Shown here piece after piece: positions 17,078-25,732 of a stretch of DNA of 64,000 bases. The stretch is from contig JACKIL010000004.1 of NCBI GenBank assembly GCA_020638525.1, positions 62,001 through 126,000 of the forward strand, given 5' to 3'. The position numbers and the translations under genes are program-made. Below the pieces are notes generated by a model. The model ran no database searches, was not told the origin of the DNA, and saw only the letters and a program-made list of their open reading frames with translations. Within the stretch, counting starts at the first letter, position 1; each line of letters opens with the position of its first letter. Source of the DNA: Caulobacterales bacterium (lineage in GTDB: Bacteria > Pseudomonadota > Alphaproteobacteria > Caulobacterales > Parvularculaceae).

Positions 17078-17575
17078 TTATTTCTTCTTCGCGCTCGCGA
17101 TTACTTTCTCGGCGAAAGGCTTCGTTACGAGAAAGACGCCGCAAGGCGCTTCATGGACGAGCGTGCGTGACGAGCCGCCGGAAAAGAGCGAGCCCCAGAA
17201 GCCCTTCTGGTGCGATCCGGAAACGATGACATCGGCGCCCGTTTGCTTTGCGATTTCTGTGACGACGCTTTCCGGCTCGCCGTCGAACATCATCACTTGC
17301 GCATCCTTGGCGAGTTTCTGCGTGAGCTCTTTGAGTTTCTTTTCCGCCGCCGCCCGGTTCTTCTTGTCGAGTTCGAGCGCTGCCTCCGAAACCGCGACCG
17401 CCGTCGGCGCGAGGTCCGCAGCGTAAGCAGGCGTCACGTCCGAAAGCGGCGGCCAGGCGCCGACGACGAACAGCGCTGCATCGTCACGCCGCGCGAGGCT
17501 CTCCGCAGTCAGGATGACGGCCTCGGCGAGATCGTCGTTGACGTCGATCGCGGCGACAATGTTCTTCAGTTCCAT
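17078..17575 (-). CDS. Universal stress protein (UspA family)
   Basis: The 165-residue single-domain protein starts MELKNIVAAIDV, has an alpha/beta Usp fold, and ends with the ATP-binding-type glycine motif around GSHQKGFWGSLFSGGSS followed by APCGVFLVT. A longer frame exists upstream, but this ATG is preceded by AAGGAG at the right distance. It is cytosolic, and its lysine-rich end (AKKK) is ordinary. It is divergent from a VIT1-like transporter; a link between them is not established. Confidence 0.9.
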   Translation of the reverse strand: MELKNIVAAIDVNDDLAEAVILTAESLARRDDAALFVVGAWPPLSDVTPAYAADLAPTAVAVSEAALELDKKNRAAAEKKLKELTQKLAKDAQVMMFDGEPESVVTEIAKQTGADVIVSGSHQKGFWGSLFSGGSSRTLVHEAPCGVFLVTKPFAEKVIASAKKK

Positions 17576-17735
17576 GGGGCGTGCTCCTTGGATCGGGATT
17601 CTCAGGGGGCATCTTAGCATATGGGCGCCCGTTCGCCCGGCCTCAACCGTCGATTTCACCCGGCATTTCGCCGCGCATCGCGCTCAACGCCGCGCCGATT
17701 GACCCTTTCGGGAGGCGCCGTTCATAAAGGGACGG

Positions 17736-18482
17736 ATGAGCCCGGACCCCGCGCAGAACCTCGAACACAGCCACGCCGCCGACGATATCGCCGATCGCCT
17801 CAACCAGGGGCCGCAGGCGAGCTATCTGCGCGACTGGGTTCTTGGCGGCATTGACGGCGCGGTGACGACGCTCGCTGTGGTCGCGGGCGTTGCGGGCGCG
17901 GACCTGTCGGCGAAGATCGTCCTCATTCTTGGCGCGGCGAACCTTCTTGCTGACGGGTTCTCCATGGCCGCCGCGAACTATTCGGGCGTCAAGGCCGAGC
18001 GCGACGACTATGAGCGCCTGAGGCAAATGGAGCTTCGCCATATCGCACTCGCGCCTGAAGGCGAGCGCGAGGAAGTGCGCCAGATCTTCGCGAGCAAAGG
18101 CTTTGAAGGGGCGGACCTTGAGCGCGCCGTCGAAGTCATCACGTCGAGCCGCGAGCGCTGGGTGCGCCTTATGCTCGAGGAAGAACACGGCGCGCCGCGC
18201 GTCGTCCGCTCGGGCCTCGCCGCCGGCGCGGTCACTTTCGCGGCGTTCCTTGTCTGCGGAATGGCGCCGCTCATTCCTTATATCGCCGGACTGGGCGAGC
18301 ACGCTTTCGCCAGCGCCTGCGTGATGACCTGCGTTATTTTCTTCGGCATCGGTTCGCTGAAGTCGAAATGGTCGACCGCGTCCTGGTGGCGGTCAGGACT
18401 CGAAACGCTCGCGATCGGCGCGATCGCCGCCAGCGTTGCGTATATTGCGGGCGCAATCCTCAAAGGCGTCACCGGCGCCTGA
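17736..18482 (+). CDS. VIT1/CCC1 family membrane transporter
   Basis: The 248-residue protein has the VIT1 signature DWVLGGIDGAVTTLAVVAGV in the first membrane helix. NLLADGFSMAAANYSGVKAE follows in the second, then a cytosolic helical metal-binding domain rich in Glu (about 75-145), and three more helices to the C-terminus. Eukaryotic relatives move Fe2+ or Mn2+ into vacuoles; in bacteria the family is likewise thought to export or store divalent metal. The central Glu-rich domain is kept, which suggests activity. No iron-box-type operator is evident upstream. Confidence 0.9.
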   Translation: MSPDPAQNLEHSHAADDIADRLNQGPQASYLRDWVLGGIDGAVTTLAVVAGVAGADLSAKIVLILGAANLLADGFSMAAANYSGVKAERDDYERLRQMELRHIALAPEGEREEVRQIFASKGFEGADLERAVEVITSSRERWVRLMLEEEHGAPRVVRSGLAAGAVTFAAFLVCGMAPLIPYIAGLGEHAFASACVMTCVIFFGIGSLKSKWSTASWWRSGLETLAIGAIAASVAYIAGAILKGVTGA

Positions 18483-18521
18483 GGCGCAATTCTTCCGCAC
18501 CCCAATAAATTGTGGTGACAG

Positions 18522-18545
18522 AGCGCGGAAATTCGCGCGCTTTTT
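18522..18545 (+). terminator. Probable terminator of the VIT1-like gene
   Basis: AGCGCG and CGCGCT arms enclose an eight-base loop and are followed by a T-run, 40 bases after the stop codon. Confidence 0.55.
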
Positions 18546-18822
18546 CAGGCGTCTTAATGGTTAATTCCCGTAACCCGGGAAACTTATCCCACAGCATCAG
18601 CGGCGCCTTATTATTCACGTGACTGAATTGAGAGATCAAACCCTCACAGCTTTTCAGATTTGAGAAGGGCGTCAGGTCCGAAACGGCGATGCGGCGAGCG
18701 CTGGCGAAGTCAAAAGGCGCCTTTTGGTCTGCAACCCATTGAAACTGCTCGCAGGTAGGAGAGGCGATGTTTCACGTGAAACATTTTCGAGGCGACTTCG
18801 CCGGGACGAAAGAGAAAAGAAG
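18546..18822. other. Non-coding gap carrying parS
   Basis: Apart from parS I see only a short TTCCCG/CGGGAA inverted repeat around 18567-18583 and a TTATCCCACAG sequence that is not a proper DnaA box. The short frames here are not protein-like. Confidence 0.5.
18768..18783. repeat. parS: parS chromosome-partition site (TGTTTCACGTGAAACA)
   Basis: An exact 16-base match to the bacterial parS consensus bound by ParB/Spo0J. The palindrome is complete with no mismatch. Such sites nucleate ParB spreading and usually lie in the origin-proximal part of a chromosome. No parA or parB gene is in the window. Confidence 0.92.
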
Positions 18823-19017
18823 TCAGGCGCGGGGAAGCGCGAAGCGGTTGAGATCGTCGAAGGAGCTCACGAGCTTGCGCCCGTCCGCGGTCGGGAAGCC
18901 TCTCGTGTCGATCCAGCGGCGCGCGATCGCAGATTTGAGCACGCTCTCGTCTGTCTCGCCGCCATCGATCTGGCGGACGAATTTGAGAATATTCCGGACA
19001 ATGGCGTCGTCGCTCAT
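18823..19017 (-). CDS. Small hypothetical protein (64 residues)
   Basis: The frame MSDDAIVRNILKFVRQ is preceded by GGAGG at six bases, an ideal ribosome-binding site, and the composition (acidic and hydrophobic, helical) looks like a real protein. There is no signal peptide, membrane segment or motif I recognise. It stands alone, 39 bases from parS. It could be a conserved alphaproteobacterial small protein; I cannot assign a role. Confidence 0.6.
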   Translation of the reverse strand: MSDDAIVRNILKFVRQIDGGETDESVLKSAIARRWIDTRGFPTADGRKLVSSFDDLNRFALPRA

Positions 19018-19279
19018 GCGCGCCTCCGTGGCAGATTCCGCTCTTTCGTCACTGCACTATGGGCCAAAAGGTTAATGCAGACGCAGTACGGAAGGCCCGG
19101 TGAAACATTACGCCAATCAGGCGATCAAAGCGCGTTGTCGCTCGCTTGGCAATAGGGGTGATTCGTTTTGTGGTTGCGGAGAACGACGCATCCCCCCTCA
19201 CAAAGCATTCCGAACGTGGTAAGGCCGCGCCAAATTCGGCGCCGAAACGCCCCCAAATTTCGCCCGCAAAGGAAGCCCC

Positions 19280-20590
19280 ATGGAATACGGCAAGAACGAA
19301 TTCACGACGAATGCAGCGCTCAAAGCCCGCCGCGATGAAGCGCTTCCGGCCGGTTTGCCGTCGAAATCGGGCGTGTACGTCGCACGGGCGGAGGGGGCCG
19401 AGCTGTGGGACGTCGAAGGCAAACGTTACATAGATTTCATCGGCGGCATTGGCGTTCTCAATGTCGGCCACCGCCATCCGAAGGTCGTCGCGGCCATCAA
19501 GAAACAGGTCGACGGCTTCCTCCATACGAGCTTCGGCATTGCTCAGTATGAGGTCTATGTCGACCTCGCCGAGAAGCTGAACAAGCTCGCGCCGGGCCCG
19601 ACGAAGAAGAAGACGGCGCTTTTCAACTCCGGCGCGGAAGCGGTGGAGAATGCGGTGAAGTTCGCGCGCCGCATCACCGGCCGGCCGGGCGTCATCGCGT
19701 TCGAAGGCGCTTTCCACGGCCGCACGCTGCTGTCGACGACGCTCACGGGCAAATCGAAGCCTTACAAAGTCGGCTTCGGCCCGCTCGTGCCCGCCGTCTA
19801 CCACGCGCCTTACCCGGATGCGTTCCACGGCGTTACGCTTGAGACCGCCAAGGCCGGCCTCAACCATATCTTCAAGTCGATGATCCCCGCTGAGGAAGTC
19901 GCGGCGATGATCGTCGAGCCGGTGCAGGGCGAGGGCGGTTTCAACCCCGCGCCCAAGGAATTCCTGCAGCACCTTCGTCGCGTCTGCGACGAGAACGGCA
20001 TTCTTCTGATCGCGGATGAAATCCAGTCCGGCATGGGCCGCACGGGGAAGATGTTCGCCTTCGAGCATTCGAACGTCGAACCCGACATGATCTGCATCGC
20101 GAAGTCGATCGCGGCGGGCCTTCCCCTGTCGGCGCTCACCGGCAAGGCGGAGCTGATGGACAAGATCGCGGCGGGCGGCATGGGCTCGACCTATGGCGGC
20201 AATCCGGTCGCGTGCGCGGCGGCGCTCGCCGTTCTCGACATCATCGAGGAAGAAGGCCTTCTCGAGCGGGCGAGCGAAATCGGCGAGCGCGTAGCGTCGA
20301 GCTGGCGCGCGCTCCAGCAGGGAGAAGCCAAGGGCTATTTCGGCGACATCCGCCAGGTCGGCGGCATGATCGCGGTCGAGTGCGTTAAGGATGGCGATCC
20401 GACGAAGCCGAATGGCGATCTCGCCGGCAAGATCCAGGCGGAAGCGCGCGAGCGCGGCCTCATCATGACGACCGCCGGCGCCTATGCGCAGTGCCTGCGC
20501 TGTCTCGTGCCGCTGACGATCTCGAACGAGCTTCTCGACGAGGGACTGCAGATCTTTGCGGCGGCGACGTCGACGGCGATCAAAGGCTAG
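19280..20590 (+). CDS. gabT: 4-aminobutyrate aminotransferase (class III)
   Basis: The 436-residue class-III PLP aminotransferase has FNSGAEAVENAVKFAR for phosphate binding and EPVQGEGG. The cofactor aspartate is in IADEIQSGMGRTG and the Schiff-base lysine is Lys275 (CIAKSIAAGLP). Overall length and motifs match GabT, which transfers the amino group of GABA to 2-oxoglutarate. No succinate-semialdehyde dehydrogenase or GABA transporter gene is adjacent. Acetylornithine or 5-aminovalerate aminotransferase activity cannot be excluded, but QSGMGRTGKMFAFEH fits GabT best. Confidence 0.88.
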   Translation: MEYGKNEFTTNAALKARRDEALPAGLPSKSGVYVARAEGAELWDVEGKRYIDFIGGIGVLNVGHRHPKVVAAIKKQVDGFLHTSFGIAQYEVYVDLAEKLNKLAPGPTKKKTALFNSGAEAVENAVKFARRITGRPGVIAFEGAFHGRTLLSTTLTGKSKPYKVGFGPLVPAVYHAPYPDAFHGVTLETAKAGLNHIFKSMIPAEEVAAMIVEPVQGEGGFNPAPKEFLQHLRRVCDENGILLIADEIQSGMGRTGKMFAFEHSNVEPDMICIAKSIAAGLPLSALTGKAELMDKIAAGGMGSTYGGNPVACAAALAVLDIIEEEGLLERASEIGERVASSWRALQQGEAKGYFGDIRQVGGMIAVECVKDGDPTKPNGDLAGKIQAEARERGLIMTTAGAYAQCLRCLVPLTISNELLDEGLQIFAAATSTAIKG

Positions 20591-20619
20591 GCGTCTTGCC
20601 GCATTCGGCCGGTCTCATA

Positions 20620-20638
20620 CTTAAGACATCGTCTTAAG
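20620..20638. promoter_or_regulatory. Inverted repeat upstream of rcdA
   Basis: CTTAAGAC-ATC-GTCTTAAG is a perfect 8-base inverted repeat containing TTAA-N9-TTAA. A CtrA site would be TTAA-N7-TTAA, so it only resembles one. It could be an operator for rcdA or a terminator of gabT, although no T-tract follows. Confidence 0.4.
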
Positions 20639-20790
20639 GTTTGGCACGTCGATTGCTGGTTTCCCGGCGACATCGCCTTGGCCCTTGCGGGCGCCGTTAA
20701 CTGTTTTCCTGTTGTCACCGGGCGTTTCGGTCGGCATCTTGGAAATGGCGGCAAGAGGCGGCAAGCCCGAGGGTTGGGGAACAGACGCCG

Positions 20791-21279
20791 GTGAAAGACA
20801 ACAACGCAACGACTTTTGTGCAGTCGGAACTCTTCGCGCGGACATTCCGTGAAGGGATGGCTCTCGTCGAAGAGACTGCGAACTATCTCGACGGCGCAGG
20901 GCGCGAAGCCTCGCGCGCGCTCTCTCGTTCCTCGGCGCTCTCCTACGCCGGCTCGTCGATGCGCCTGACGACGCAATTGATGCAAATCGCTTCCTGGCTC
21001 CTCGTCATGCGCGCAGTGCGCGAGGGCGAGATGAGCCTCGAAGAAGCGGGCGACGTGAAATACCGCCTCAAGACGCGCGACGCGCTTGTCGGCGACATGC
21101 TCGAAGCCGGGCTTCCCCCGGCGCTCATCCGGCTGACGGAAGAAAGCTCGATGCTCTATGCGCGCATCGCGCGGATCGACGAAGAACTCTTCACGGCGAG
21201 CCGGGCCGAAACGCGCCAGCGTGACGCCGCTGCCCAGCAGCGCGCGCTGCTCGACGCTTTCGGCGGCGGCCGCCGCTAG
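20791..21279 (+). CDS. rcdA: RcdA / DUF1465 family protein, CtrA-degradation adaptor
   Basis: The 162-residue product matches DUF1465, the family of Caulobacter RcdA. RcdA is an adaptor that with CpdR and PopA delivers CtrA to ClpXP at the G1-S transition. Visible hallmarks are the FREGMALVEETANYLDG helix, the SRSSALSYAGSSMRLTTQLMQIASWLL helix region (SYAGSSMRLTTQLMQ as core), and a helical body followed by a flexible Arg/Ala tail. The start is GTG with a weak ribosome-binding site. Adaptor function is inferred from the family; the divergent tail may alter client choice. Confidence 0.85.
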   Translation: MKDNNATTFVQSELFARTFREGMALVEETANYLDGAGREASRALSRSSALSYAGSSMRLTTQLMQIASWLLVMRAVREGEMSLEEAGDVKYRLKTRDALVGDMLEAGLPPALIRLTEESSMLYARIARIDEELFTASRAETRQRDAAAQQRALLDAFGGGRR

Positions 21280-21304
21280 TCAGCCCATTCCGTATCAGTG
21301 TCCC

Positions 21305-21386
21305 GGTCTCCCCGCGAAGGCGGGGATCCAGAAGCCGCGAACGCAGGAGCGAATAGCCCTGGATCCCGGCTTTCGCCGGGATGACG
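21305..21386. repeat. Dispersed palindromic repeat (GAAGGCGGGGATCCAG type)
   Basis: The arm CCCCGCGAAGGCGGGGATCC and the arm GGATCCCGGCTTTCGCCGGG face each other across about 27 bases. This is the widespread proteobacterial intergenic palindrome. It lies between convergent rcdA and rpmE and probably also ends their transcripts. Confidence 0.8.
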
Positions 21387-21461
21387 AAGAGAGCGGGAAG
21401 CGCAAAAAGCAAAAGCCCGACGCGGGGCGCCGGGCTGAACAGGTCCGCTGAAAAGCAGAAA

Positions 21462-21686
21462 CTACTTCTTGATGCCGAAGGCGCCGAATTTCTGGTTGAA
21501 CTTCGAAACGCGGCCGCGATCGAGGATCTGCGCCGGGCCGCCGGTCCAGGCCGGGTGGCTTTTCGGATCGATGTCGAGGTTGAGCACCGCGCCCGGCTCG
21601 CCATAGGTCGAGCGGGTCTCGAAGGACGAGCCATCGGTCATGACGACTTTGATCATGTGGTAGTCGGGATGGATGTCTTGTTTCAT
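21462..21686 (-). CDS. rpmE: 50S ribosomal protein L31
   Basis: The 74-residue protein begins MKQDIHPDYHMIKVVMTDGS and ends in the basic, glycine-rich tail KFNQKFGAFGIKK, typical of alphaproteobacterial L31. It lacks the four-cysteine zinc ribbon, so it is the zinc-independent C-minus form. It is monocistronic, facing the dispersed palindrome at its 3' side. Confidence 0.96.
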   Translation of the reverse strand: MKQDIHPDYHMIKVVMTDGSSFETRSTYGEPGAVLNLDIDPKSHPAWTGGPAQILDRGRVSKFNQKFGAFGIKK

Positions 21687-21901
21687 GGTCGGGCTCTGCG
21701 TCTGATAAGGGGCTCGCGGTCGAGCGAGCGCGTATACGCTCCGCTCCGCCGAAAGGCAACCCTCGCAAGCGCCGATTTATCGCGCTTTCGGGGGCTAATT
21801 CGCGGGCGCCGCGGTAGCGTTGCAACAATTGGGTTGGTATAGGGGAGAAATCCCCCGTTTAGCGGAGTTTCCCGCGCCTCCTGTCGAGTAGTCCGGCTCC
21901 T

Positions 21902-22951
21902 ATGAAGCGTATTGCGTTCCGGCTTGGTTTTACTGTCGCGCTGCTTGGCGTGGCCGGGCTGGGCGCGCTGATGACGCTCGATTCCTTTAACCAGTTCGAC
22001 GAGGTGAAGTCCTCCTTCGCCGGCTCCTGCCAGCCGGTGACGGGCATTCCGGGGCCCGAGGACCTGCAGATCGATCCGGCCACGCGGACAGCTTTCATTT
22101 CCTCCTATGACCGCCGGGAGGGCGAGGGGCGGGGCGGCATCTATGCGATTTCGATCGACGACCCGCTCTCGGCGGAATGGCGCGACCGGACGGGCGGCGT
22201 TCCCGAAGCCTTCGAGCCGCTCGGGCTCTATTTCTACCGGGACGCCCAGTTCCGCCGGCTTTTCGTCGCCAATGGCGCGGCCAAATCGGTCGAGCTCTAC
22301 GACGTTCTCGACAGTGGCGACCTCGTCCATCGCGAGACCTTCAAGGAGCGGCGCCTGACGAGCCCGAATGACGTCGTCGCGGTGGGCCCGCGCGATTTCT
22401 ACGTCACCAACGACTTCCGGACCGGTCGGGACTCGCTGCTGGCGCGCGTCGACTTCCTCACCCGCGCCCGGAGCGGCCGGCTTCTGCAGTTCAACGGCAT
22501 GGCCTGGAAAGTCGCCGCCGAGGACCTGCGCTTTGCAAACGGCGTCGCCGCGAGCAATGACGGCCGGCGGGTTTATGTCGCCGAGACGGCGGGCGGGGCG
22601 TTGAAGATCTATGACCGCGACCCGGCGAGCGGTCATCTCAATCTTGCTGAGACCGTGCCGATGGGCGTCGCGGTCGACAACATCAATGTCGACCGCACCG
22701 GAACGCTGTGGATCGGCGCGCATCCCAAACCGCTTATCCTGCCGCTCTACGAGAAGAACCCGTCGATCAAGGCGCCCTCGCTCGTCATCCGCTATGACGA
22801 CATGCCCGGCGTTCTCGGCAAACCGGCGGAAGTCTACGCCAATGACGGGGCTGAGATTTCGGCTTCCACGGCGGCGGCTCGGCTCGGCTCGACGCTCCTC
22901 ATCGGGGCGCTTTTCGAGAAGAAGTTTCTGATTTGCCAGCTCCCGGGCTGA
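21902..22951 (+). CDS. Paraoxonase/arylesterase-like six-bladed propeller protein
   Basis: The 349-residue protein has an N-terminal hydrophobic anchor and aligns along its length with animal paraoxonases. PEDLQID gives the calcium ligands Glu53-Asp54; SPNDVVAVGPRDFYVTND gives Asn156; FANGVAAS gives Asn213; DNINVD gives Asp259-Asn260. The C-terminal GSTLLIGALFEKKFLICQL is also paraoxonase-like. The catalytic His dyad is not kept: the PON1 His115 and His134 positions read Leu108 (EPLGLY) and Gly125 (VANGAA). A calcium-binding propeller is therefore likely, but PON-type lactonase chemistry is doubtful. Confidence 0.82.
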   Translation: MKRIAFRLGFTVALLGVAGLGALMTLDSFNQFDEVKSSFAGSCQPVTGIPGPEDLQIDPATRTAFISSYDRREGEGRGGIYAISIDDPLSAEWRDRTGGVPEAFEPLGLYFYRDAQFRRLFVANGAAKSVELYDVLDSGDLVHRETFKERRLTSPNDVVAVGPRDFYVTNDFRTGRDSLLARVDFLTRARSGRLLQFNGMAWKVAAEDLRFANGVAASNDGRRVYVAETAGGALKIYDRDPASGHLNLAETVPMGVAVDNINVDRTGTLWIGAHPKPLILPLYEKNPSIKAPSLVIRYDDMPGVLGKPAEVYANDGAEISASTAAARLGSTLLIGALFEKKFLICQLPG

Positions 22952-22991
22952 TGCTCTAAAGCCGGCCCCGAAAGCCAAACAGGAAATTGCG

Positions 22992-24392
22992 GTGGAATAC
23001 GTCTCGACGCGCGGGATTGCGCCTAAAGTTCAGTTCGACGCGGCGTTGCTCGCCGGGCTCGCGCCGGATGGCGGGCTTTACCTGCCTGTGAGCTGGCCAA
23101 CGATTTCCGCCGATTTTGCCGACATGCCGTTCGCCGAAGCGGCTGCGGTGATCCTTGAGCCTTTCGTCACGCCCTGGCTCGACCGGAAGGCGTTGCTCGG
23201 AATGACGACCAAGGCGTTTTCGAGCTTCTCGCATAAGGACGTTGCGCCGCTCCGTCAGATCGATGACGAAGACTGGCTGCTGGAACTCTTCCACGGACCG
23301 ACGCTCGCCTTCAAAGACGTCGCCATGCAATTGCTCGGGGTCTTCTTCGATCATGCGCTGTCGCAAACGGGAAAGCGCGCGACGGTGATCGGCGCCACGT
23401 CAGGCGACACCGGCGGCGCGGCTATCGAAGCGTTCAAGGGCCGCGATCAGGCGGATGTCTTCATCCTGCATCCGAAGGGCCGCGTTTCCGACGTGCAGCG
23501 CCTGATGATGACGACGGTCGAAGATCGAAACGTTCATAACATCGCGATCGAAGGCACGTTCGACGATTGCCAGCGCATCGTGAAGACGCTCTTTGCGGAC
23601 CGCGCCTTTGCAGATCGCGTCGGCCTGACGGGGGTCAACTCGATCAACTGGGCGCGGCTTGCGATCCAGACGGTCTATTACTTCACCTCGCTTGCCGCGT
23701 TGAAGAAGCAGACGGGCGCGAGCGCAGCCTCATTCTCCGTGCCGACCGGCAATTTCGGCGACATCTTCGCGGGTTATGCGGCCAAACGCATGGGCGCGGG
23801 CGTTGCGAAGCTGTGCGTCGCGGTCAACCGTAATGACATCCTCCACCGGACGCTGACGACCGGGCGCTATGAACCGCAAGGCGTCTCGCCGACGACGTCG
23901 CCGTCGATGGATATTCAGGTCGCGAGTAATTTCGAGCGGCTTCTCTTCGAAGCGAGCGGACGCGATGCAGGGGCCGTGCGTGCGCTGATGGAAAGCTTCG
24001 ACAAGAAGGGCGCTTACGAAATGCCTGCAGGCTGGCTTGCAAAGATTCACGAGGACTTCATCTCCGAGCGCGTGAGCGAAGAGGAAGACGCAGCGACCAT
24101 CGCCGAAGTTGATAAGCGCCTCGGCATGCTCATCGATCCGCATACGGCGGTGGGCTACGCCGCGGCGAAAAAGGCTCGTAGCTCTGGCGCACTTTCAGGC
24201 CCGATCATTACGCTCGCGACAGCGCATCCGGCGAAGTTTCCCGATGCGGTCATCGCGGCTGCAGGAAAGAAGCCTGAGCTTCCGGCGCGCTTTGCGACGC
24301 TTTTTGATCTTCCAGAGCGTTACGAAACCGCGCCCGCAACAATCGACGCAGTTCGCGAGATCATTCTGCGCGACGCTCGCGCGGGAAAGTGA
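22992..24392 (+). CDS. thrC: Threonine synthase
   Basis: This enzyme converts O-phospho-L-homoserine to threonine with PLP. The 466-residue product has the family start MEYVSTRG, the PLP lysine Lys108 in FHGPTLAFKDVAMQ, and the phosphate loop GATSGDTGGAAIEAF. A second PLP segment is SVPTGNFGDIFAGY. The start codon is GTG. It is six bases upstream of an M16 peptidase gene, an arrangement also seen in other alphaproteobacteria. Confidence 0.95.
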   Translation: MEYVSTRGIAPKVQFDAALLAGLAPDGGLYLPVSWPTISADFADMPFAEAAAVILEPFVTPWLDRKALLGMTTKAFSSFSHKDVAPLRQIDDEDWLLELFHGPTLAFKDVAMQLLGVFFDHALSQTGKRATVIGATSGDTGGAAIEAFKGRDQADVFILHPKGRVSDVQRLMMTTVEDRNVHNIAIEGTFDDCQRIVKTLFADRAFADRVGLTGVNSINWARLAIQTVYYFTSLAALKKQTGASAASFSVPTGNFGDIFAGYAAKRMGAGVAKLCVAVNRNDILHRTLTTGRYEPQGVSPTTSPSMDIQVASNFERLLFEASGRDAGAVRALMESFDKKGAYEMPAGWLAKIHEDFISERVSEEEDAATIAEVDKRLGMLIDPHTAVGYAAAKKARSSGALSGPIITLATAHPAKFPDAVIAAAGKKPELPARFATLFDLPERYETAPATIDAVREIILRDARAGK

Positions 24393-24398
24393 GGCCGC

Positions 24399-25655
24399 AT
24401 GGCGGAACTTCGCACGCTATCTCACGGTGTCCGCCTCTTCGTCGATCCGATGCCGGGGCTTGAGTCCGCAGCAATCGGCGTTTGGGCGAAAGCGGGCGCA
24501 ATCGACGAGACGCTTGAAGAAAACGGCGTCGCGCATCTTCTTGAACACATGGCATTCAAGGGAACCGGAAAGCGCACGGCGCGGCAGATCGCCGAGGAGA
24601 TCGAATCCGTCGGCGGCTATCTCAATGCGGAAACGAGCTATCAGCGCACGGGCTATTATGCGCGCGTCCTCAAAGGCGACATAGAACTCGCGCTCGACAT
24701 TCTCGCTGACATTCTCACCGATCCGCTGTTCGACGAAGGCGAACTTGCGAAAGAGCGCGAAGTCGTCGTGCAGGAAATCGGCGAGGCGGCGGACTCGCCC
24801 GATGACGCCGTACACGAACAGTTGCAGACGCTCATCTTCAAGGATCAGTCGCTCGGCAGGCCGATCCTCGGTTCGGTCGAGAGCGTGCGCAGCCACGGAC
24901 GCGGTCGCTTGCGCGGCTTCATGGATCGGCTCTATTTCCCCGGAAACCTCATCGTCGCGGCGGCGGGCGCCGTCGATGAAGAGGCGATCGCGCGCGCGGT
25001 GGAAGCGCGCTTTCCGAAAGTGAACGCCGCGAAAGAAAGACCGGCACGGCCAAGTCCGCACTATGTCGGCGGCCTCGCCGCCGATGAGCGCGACATCGAG
25101 CAGACGCATATCGCGCTCGCATTTCCCGGCGTCTCGGCGCGTCATGAAGACGCTTACGCCATGCGCATCTTCGCGGAAGCGCTCGGCGGCGGCATGGCCT
25201 CGCGGCTTTTCCAGACGATCCGCGAGGAGCGGGGGCTCGCCTATTCCGTCTATTCCTACGCGCACTCCTATGACGAGGCCGGAATTCTCGGCGTCTATGT
25301 GGGTGCGGATGCAGAGAACGCGGTGCTTGCGAGCGAACTCGTTCGCCAGGAGATGGAAGGGCTCGCTGAGAACCTCACCGAGCAGGAAGTCGAGCGCGCG
25401 CGCGCCATGCTGAAGTCGACGCTGCTGATGGGCCTCGAGAGCCCCTATGGCAGGGCGGATGCGGCGGCGGGGCAGGCCTTCACTTTCGGTCGCCCGATAC
25501 CTGCGGCTGAGATCCGGGAGCTTCTTGAACGCGTCACCGTTGAAGACGTGCGCCGGTGCGCAGCGCGATCGCTCAATGATGGCAAGCCTGCGATATCGAT
25601 CGTCGGTCCGGCGGACGCCGCCGCGGTGGAGAAAGCGGTCGGCGCGGCGCACTAA
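24399..25655 (+). CDS. M16 family zinc peptidase (processing-peptidase-like)
   Basis: The 418-residue product has the inverted zinc motif His46-X2-Glu49-His50 in HLLEHMAFKG, followed by a downstream glutamate in EIGEAADSP. It also shows the M16 core ending with the R-Y-type loop EERGLAYSVYSYAHSY (GLAYSVYSY). This is the short bacterial M16 type related to mitochondrial processing peptidase beta. No signal peptide is visible, so it is probably cytosolic. Its gene follows thrC by six bases, so the two are cotranscribed. Confidence 0.92.
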   Translation: MAELRTLSHGVRLFVDPMPGLESAAIGVWAKAGAIDETLEENGVAHLLEHMAFKGTGKRTARQIAEEIESVGGYLNAETSYQRTGYYARVLKGDIELALDILADILTDPLFDEGELAKEREVVVQEIGEAADSPDDAVHEQLQTLIFKDQSLGRPILGSVESVRSHGRGRLRGFMDRLYFPGNLIVAAAGAVDEEAIARAVEARFPKVNAAKERPARPSPHYVGGLAADERDIEQTHIALAFPGVSARHEDAYAMRIFAEALGGGMASRLFQTIREERGLAYSVYSYAHSYDEAGILGVYVGADAENAVLASELVRQEMEGLAENLTEQEVERARAMLKSTLLMGLESPYGRADAAAGQAFTFGRPIPAAEIRELLERVTVEDVRRCAARSLNDGKPAISIVGPADAAAVEKAVGAAH

Positions 25656-25732
25656 GCGATTGACCTTGCGGCGAGACTTCTTTCAATGACCCGGACCCGC
25701 TGTCATCGCGGCGGGCAACGGCTTTTCGATCC

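Noticed and set aside
18580..18600. Possible DnaA box TTATCCCACAG
   Set aside because: It has an extra C compared with TTATCCACA and stands alone, so no origin is called.
18767..19075. Frame starting MFHVKHF near 18767
   Set aside because: The start is the translated parS palindrome, and no ribosome-binding site or family similarity is seen.
21683..22978. 431-codon minus-strand frame opposite the paraoxonase-like gene
   Set aside because: No motif, biased composition, and the sense frame is a convincing protein.
24417..25652. 411-codon minus-strand frame opposite the M16 peptidase
   Set aside because: Antisense shadow of a gene with an intact zinc motif.
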